Assembly (NCBI GenBank): GCA_913055695.1
Contig: CAJXKF010000001.1
Coordinates: 266,354-330,353, forward strand
From: an uncultured Methylophaga sp.
GTDB taxonomy: Bacteria; Pseudomonadota; Gammaproteobacteria; Nitrosococcales; Methylophagaceae
Reading direction: 5' to 3'
DNA: 64,000 nucleotides
Shown here: in pieces, positions 62,201-64,000 of the stretch
How positions within the stretch are numbered: position 1 is the first letter of the stretch
Layout of the letters: every line of letters begins with the position of its first letter
The notes under the pieces: generated by a model
What the model saw: only the letters and a program-made list of their open reading frames with translations
Told to the model about the DNA's origin: nothing
The model's database searches: none
Position numbers and translations under genes: made by a program

Positions 62201-62604
62201 ATCAGCGGCACGCTGACAATAAAGCGTAATATTTCACGCTCATGACTGAGTGTAAAATCGGCACTGACAAAGCGTCTGATAGCCATACTGCCTATCACTG
62301 CCTGCAGACTGGAAGCTGTAGCGATGACAAGTGGCAGCACATGCCCCGCCGGAGTCAGCACATGCTGAGTCTGGGTAAAAAACAGATTGAGCAGGTAGGC
62401 ACCCAGGAAAATACCCGGCAAAACCTGATGAAAGCGATAACTCAGACAAGCGGCCAGCGCCACACCCGCCGGGAAGAAAATCACGGCGGTGAATGTATTG
62501 ATGGCAGAAATCTGCAGACTGAGCCAGCCGCTTGCCAGATAGAGAAGAAAAACGACTAGATTAGAGGCTAGTGCGCTAAATGACTGGCGTTTTAAAAACA
62601 GCAC
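59209..62604 (-). CDS. MASE1-CHASE-PAS-GGDEF-EAL cyclic-di-GMP protein
   Basis: A 1131-residue inner-membrane sensor. Membrane helices of the MASE1 type (about 10-215) are followed by a periplasmic CHASE domain ('LDDRFKIRTQEVGTLFRVALRSEELIQ', about 225-450), another helix near 490, a PAS domain (about 565-690), a diguanylate cyclase domain with intact 'RLGGDEF' plus an upstream I-site RxxD five residues before it, and an EAL phosphodiesterase domain with 'SAEALVRWQHP' and 'AVDDFGTGYSSLSYL'. Both catalytic signatures are complete, so synthesis and breakdown are both possible. It may set the biofilm state that also needs the eps polymer (inference). Confidence 0.95.
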   Translation of the reverse strand: MLFLKRQSFSALASNLVVFLLYLASGWLSLQISAINTFTAVIFFPAGVALAACLSYRFHQVLPGIFLGAYLLNLFFTQTQHVLTPAGHVLPLVIATASSLQAVIGSMAIRRFVSADFTLSHEREILRFIVSVPLISLISASLSVTALSLHRDGVDIFLANWAGWWAGDSLGILIALPLVMSFCGQPRKIWRSRRWLMSVQLTVSLLIIVALTYEIRQFENRRLDDRFKIRTQEVGTLFRVALRSEELIQESVAQLFASSDEVTREEFREFVSWSTGFDQQHIQVVEWLPKITHAERAAYEQQQQAYFGADFAITEFVDKGVLGPASPREVYFPITFLEPEWDNKPAQGFDPSSSTISNEVIQSAIKTGEPRARSPLKILRDKTRVEALILYRAVYQRPSGKMTLDPAGGEVAGLVNMVIRIEDFIKDILRNSENPDFTLQWLDVATGDFYYRQPANTDLAMTHEVPFELAGRQMKLIFNPTPHYLETNQSNLANLALIGGFLLAGLFSLLFLSITGRTYRIAAEVHQRTEELSQATERAQESERRIRDVLENMRETEQKLLLSDVAFNSTSEAMMITDAMKRVIAVNSAFTQMTGYEEAEVVGQYPDFLVTGLSEKDYQQFSETFWQVMNTEGIWRGEVQSQHKNGQAFPAYLSMSAVYDAEHNLTNMVAVFADISEVKQAQATIERHANYDTLTELPNRRLFTDRLEQAIRRAHRDNEKLCLMFLDLDRFKDVNDTLGHEFGDELLRQMAVRIQTCVREVDTVARLGGDEFTIILSDFDNKSDAVNIARKLITEIEKPITIKEQTLRVTTSIGVTFYPDDALETGMLIQNADRSMYAAKDMGGSAFKFYTSELESSWRSRTFILNELEAAIEKGEIEVYYQPLIPAATQDSVISAEALVRWQHPERGLITPAEFLPQAERMGMIEKIDDFVFSQVCRQIKAWQVHGVGDIYVSVNRSAHNFGNQRGRLDWLAFIKAQGINANQVTLEITESVLMQRHAESRHLLKKLRQADVQIAVDDFGTGYSSLSYLKELDVDYLKIDRSFIRDLESDESDRAIIEAITEMARRLGIQVIAEGVETENQRDILQQIGCHWLQGYYFAKPMSVSEFEQFIRQNTLTDRQVDKKPGSASD

Positions 62605-62874
62605 GCTCTACTCCGCATTAAACGACTTCCTTCCCTATTACTGTTCGACAACGCCGCCACACAGTTTTACATAAATGACACCACTATGGTTATCGGCAGC
62701 AATGTGATTCACATCAGCTTTTTTACCTCTGGATTGATTGCGCAAATCAGTCCGGCTTTTCGCATCAACCTCATCAGCAGAAATCTAAGTGCTTGTTTAT
62801 GCTGTGGTGCAGGCTGGAATTGCAATCCAGTGATGGAAAAACTGACAGTTAACGCATAGAATAGTCGCCTCAAT

Positions 62875-62989
62875 GGTGGCCTGCATCGGTCTCCTCGCGA
62901 CGATATGTTGGTTAACCCGTCAGGCCCGGAAGGGAGCAGCGGAGCCTTCGGACTCGGGCGCCGAGATCCGGCTGGTGTGGGTCACCACC
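62875..62989 (+). ncRNA. ffs: Signal recognition particle 4.5S RNA
   Basis: A hairpin RNA of about 115 nt. The ends GGTGG and CCACC pair. The universally conserved domain IV is present: GTCAGGCCCGGAAGGGAGCAGC (two segments around the GGAA tetraloop), with the symmetric and asymmetric loops. It binds Ffh. The position just before dnaX is typical. End positions are estimated from the pairing. The 270 bp upstream, to the GGDEF-EAL gene, hold only its presumed promoter, which I could not resolve. Confidence 0.95.
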
Positions 62990-63017
62990 CTTATTGGACA
63001 AGGTCAATGCATAGCTG

Positions 63018-64000
63018 ATGAGTTATCTGGTACTGGCCCGCAAGTGGCGACCTAAATCCTTTGCGGAAGTCGTAGGGCAGCAACATGTGCTGCGCGCCCT
63101 GATTAACGGCCTTGATCAGAACCGTCTGCATCATGCTTTTCTGTTCTCCGGTACCCGTGGTGTTGGTAAAACCACGCTGGCGCGCATCCTCGCCAAATCC
63201 CTGAACTGTGAACAGGGCATCAGCTCGACCCCCTGCGGCGAATGCCAGAGCTGTACCGAAGTCGATAACGGCCGCTTTGTCGACCTGATTGAAGTCGATG
63301 CCGCTTCCCGCACCAAGGTCGATGATACCCGTGAACTGCTGGACAATGTGCAGTACGCGCCCAGCCGTGGCCGCTACAAGGTTTACCTGATCGACGAAGT
63401 ACACATGCTCTCAACCAGCAGTTTCAATGCGCTGCTGAAAACCCTGGAAGAGCCGCCACCGCACGTTAAATTCCTGTTTGCCACCACCGATCCGCAAAAG
63501 CTGCCGGTGACCATTCTGTCGCGTTGTCTGCAATTCAATCTGCGCCGTCTCGATTTAACGCAAATCAGTGAACATCTCGCCTTTATTCTGCAGCAGGAAC
63601 AAATCCAGTTTGAGAGCGAAGCCCTGACCCAACTTGCCCGCGCCGCCGATGGCAGTATGCGTGATGCGCTGAGCTTGCTGGATCAGGCTATCGCCTTTGG
63701 TGGCGGAGAAGTCAGCAGCGACACCATTTTTCAGATGCTGGGCAGCATCAGCCAGGATCAGCTCACTACATTACTTGATGCTCTGTTGCAGCAGGATGCT
63801 AAAGCGCTGCTGACACAAGCTGCCGAACTGGCAGCGCTGGGGCGAGATTTTTCGGTTGTACTGGATTTATTACTGGGCGCATTACAGCAAATCGCGACCT
63901 TGCAACTGGTGCCGGACATGGATATGCCCGAGTCGCTGTCACCGCAACTGGCAGAACTGGCCAAAGACTTCGACCCGGAAACCATACAGCTGCTGTATCA
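63018..64000 (+). CDS. dnaX: DNA polymerase III subunits gamma/tau (partial, C-terminus outside window)
   Basis: Only about 327 residues are inside the window. It opens 'MSYLVLARKWRPKSFAEVVGQQHV'. The AAA+ domain has Walker A 'FSGTRGVGKTTLARILAKSL', the zinc-binding 'CGECQSC' segment, Walker B 'VYLIDEVHMLS' and sensor/SRC motif 'TILSRCLQF'. This is the clamp-loader ATPase; the tau-specific part and any frameshift site lie beyond 64000. The ATG is 29 bp after the 4.5S RNA. Confidence 0.97.
   Translation, partial: MSYLVLARKWRPKSFAEVVGQQHVLRALINGLDQNRLHHAFLFSGTRGVGKTTLARILAKSLNCEQGISSTPCGECQSCTEVDNGRFVDLIEVDAASRTKVDDTRELLDNVQYAPSRGRYKVYLIDEVHMLSTSSFNALLKTLEEPPPHVKFLFATTDPQKLPVTILSRCLQFNLRRLDLTQISEHLAFILQQEQIQFESEALTQLARAADGSMRDALSLLDQAIAFGGGEVSSDTIFQMLGSISQDQLTTLLDALLQQDAKALLTQAAELAALGRDFSVVLDLLLGALQQIATLQLVPDMDMPESLSPQLAELAKDFDPETIQLLY

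Overview
This window reads as a continuous piece of a gammaproteobacterial chromosome. The evidence is the housekeeping gene order: maf-rng-yhdP-tldD, rlmH-rsfS-nadD-proA, holA-lptE-leuS, coaD-rsmD and ftsY-ftsE-ftsX-rpoH. It also has the glnA/ntrBC nitrogen module, 4.5S RNA next to dnaX, mid-range GC, and intact genes throughout. The methanolan-type exopolysaccharide (eps) locus with exosortase XrtB would fit an aquatic methylotroph such as Methylophaga, but the genus is inference. I see no insertion sequence, prophage, CRISPR array or rRNA.

Region 1 (1-21.1 kb, all minus strand, transcribed right to left) is an exopolysaccharide locus of the eps/XrtB type. A MASE1 sensor kinase and a NarL-type response regulator head it. 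They are followed by the priming sugar transferase EpsB, a VanZ-like protein, EpsD (PPIase-like lipoprotein), EpsL (outer-membrane barrel), EpsE (Wza-like), EpsF (Wzz-like), EpsG (BY-kinase-like, with a broken P-loop), a PEP-CTERM protein, exosortase XrtB and EpsI. Next come a nitroreductase-family protein, a Wzx flippase, a pyruvyl transferase, two glycosyltransferases, a Wzy-like polymerase and an acyltransferase cut by the window edge. Together they would build, decorate, polymerise and export a pyruvylated, possibly acylated polysaccharide.

Region 2 (21.3-27.7 kb, minus) holds initiator tRNA-Met, ntrC, ntrB, a DUF4124 gene, glnA, a TusA-like protein and a PP-loop protein. Both ntrB and glnA are preceded by sigma-54 (-24/-12) elements and GCAC-N7-GTGC NtrC-type sites, so this is a self-contained nitrogen-control circuit.

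Region 3 (27.7-46.9 kb, minus) is housekeeping: tldD, yhdP, rng, maf, rlmH, rsfS, a YdcF/ElyC protein, nadD, proA, holA, lptE, leuS, a ferredoxin, coaD, rsmD and an active/inactive pair of M16 peptidases.

Region 4 (46.9-56.5 kb, mostly plus) holds ftsY-ftsE-ftsX, then rpoH behind a sigma-E-like promoter, fdxA (minus), lapA-lapB, an ArsC-like reductase, a WrbA-like flavoprotein, a DUF2069 protein, a 75-aa protein resembling the two end helices of flagellar axial proteins, birA, coaX with an unusual charged tail, tRNA-Ser(GGA) and a 68-aa helical protein.

Region 5 (56.6-64 kb) holds a tandem universal stress protein and a SulP transporter (minus), a MASE1-CHASE-PAS-GGDEF-EAL protein (minus), the 4.5S SRP RNA (plus) and the 5' part of dnaX (plus, cut by the window end). 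The main leads are the nitrogen-control sites, the 75-aa flagellar-like protein, the degenerate EpsG, the PP-loop/TusA pair and the CoaX tail.
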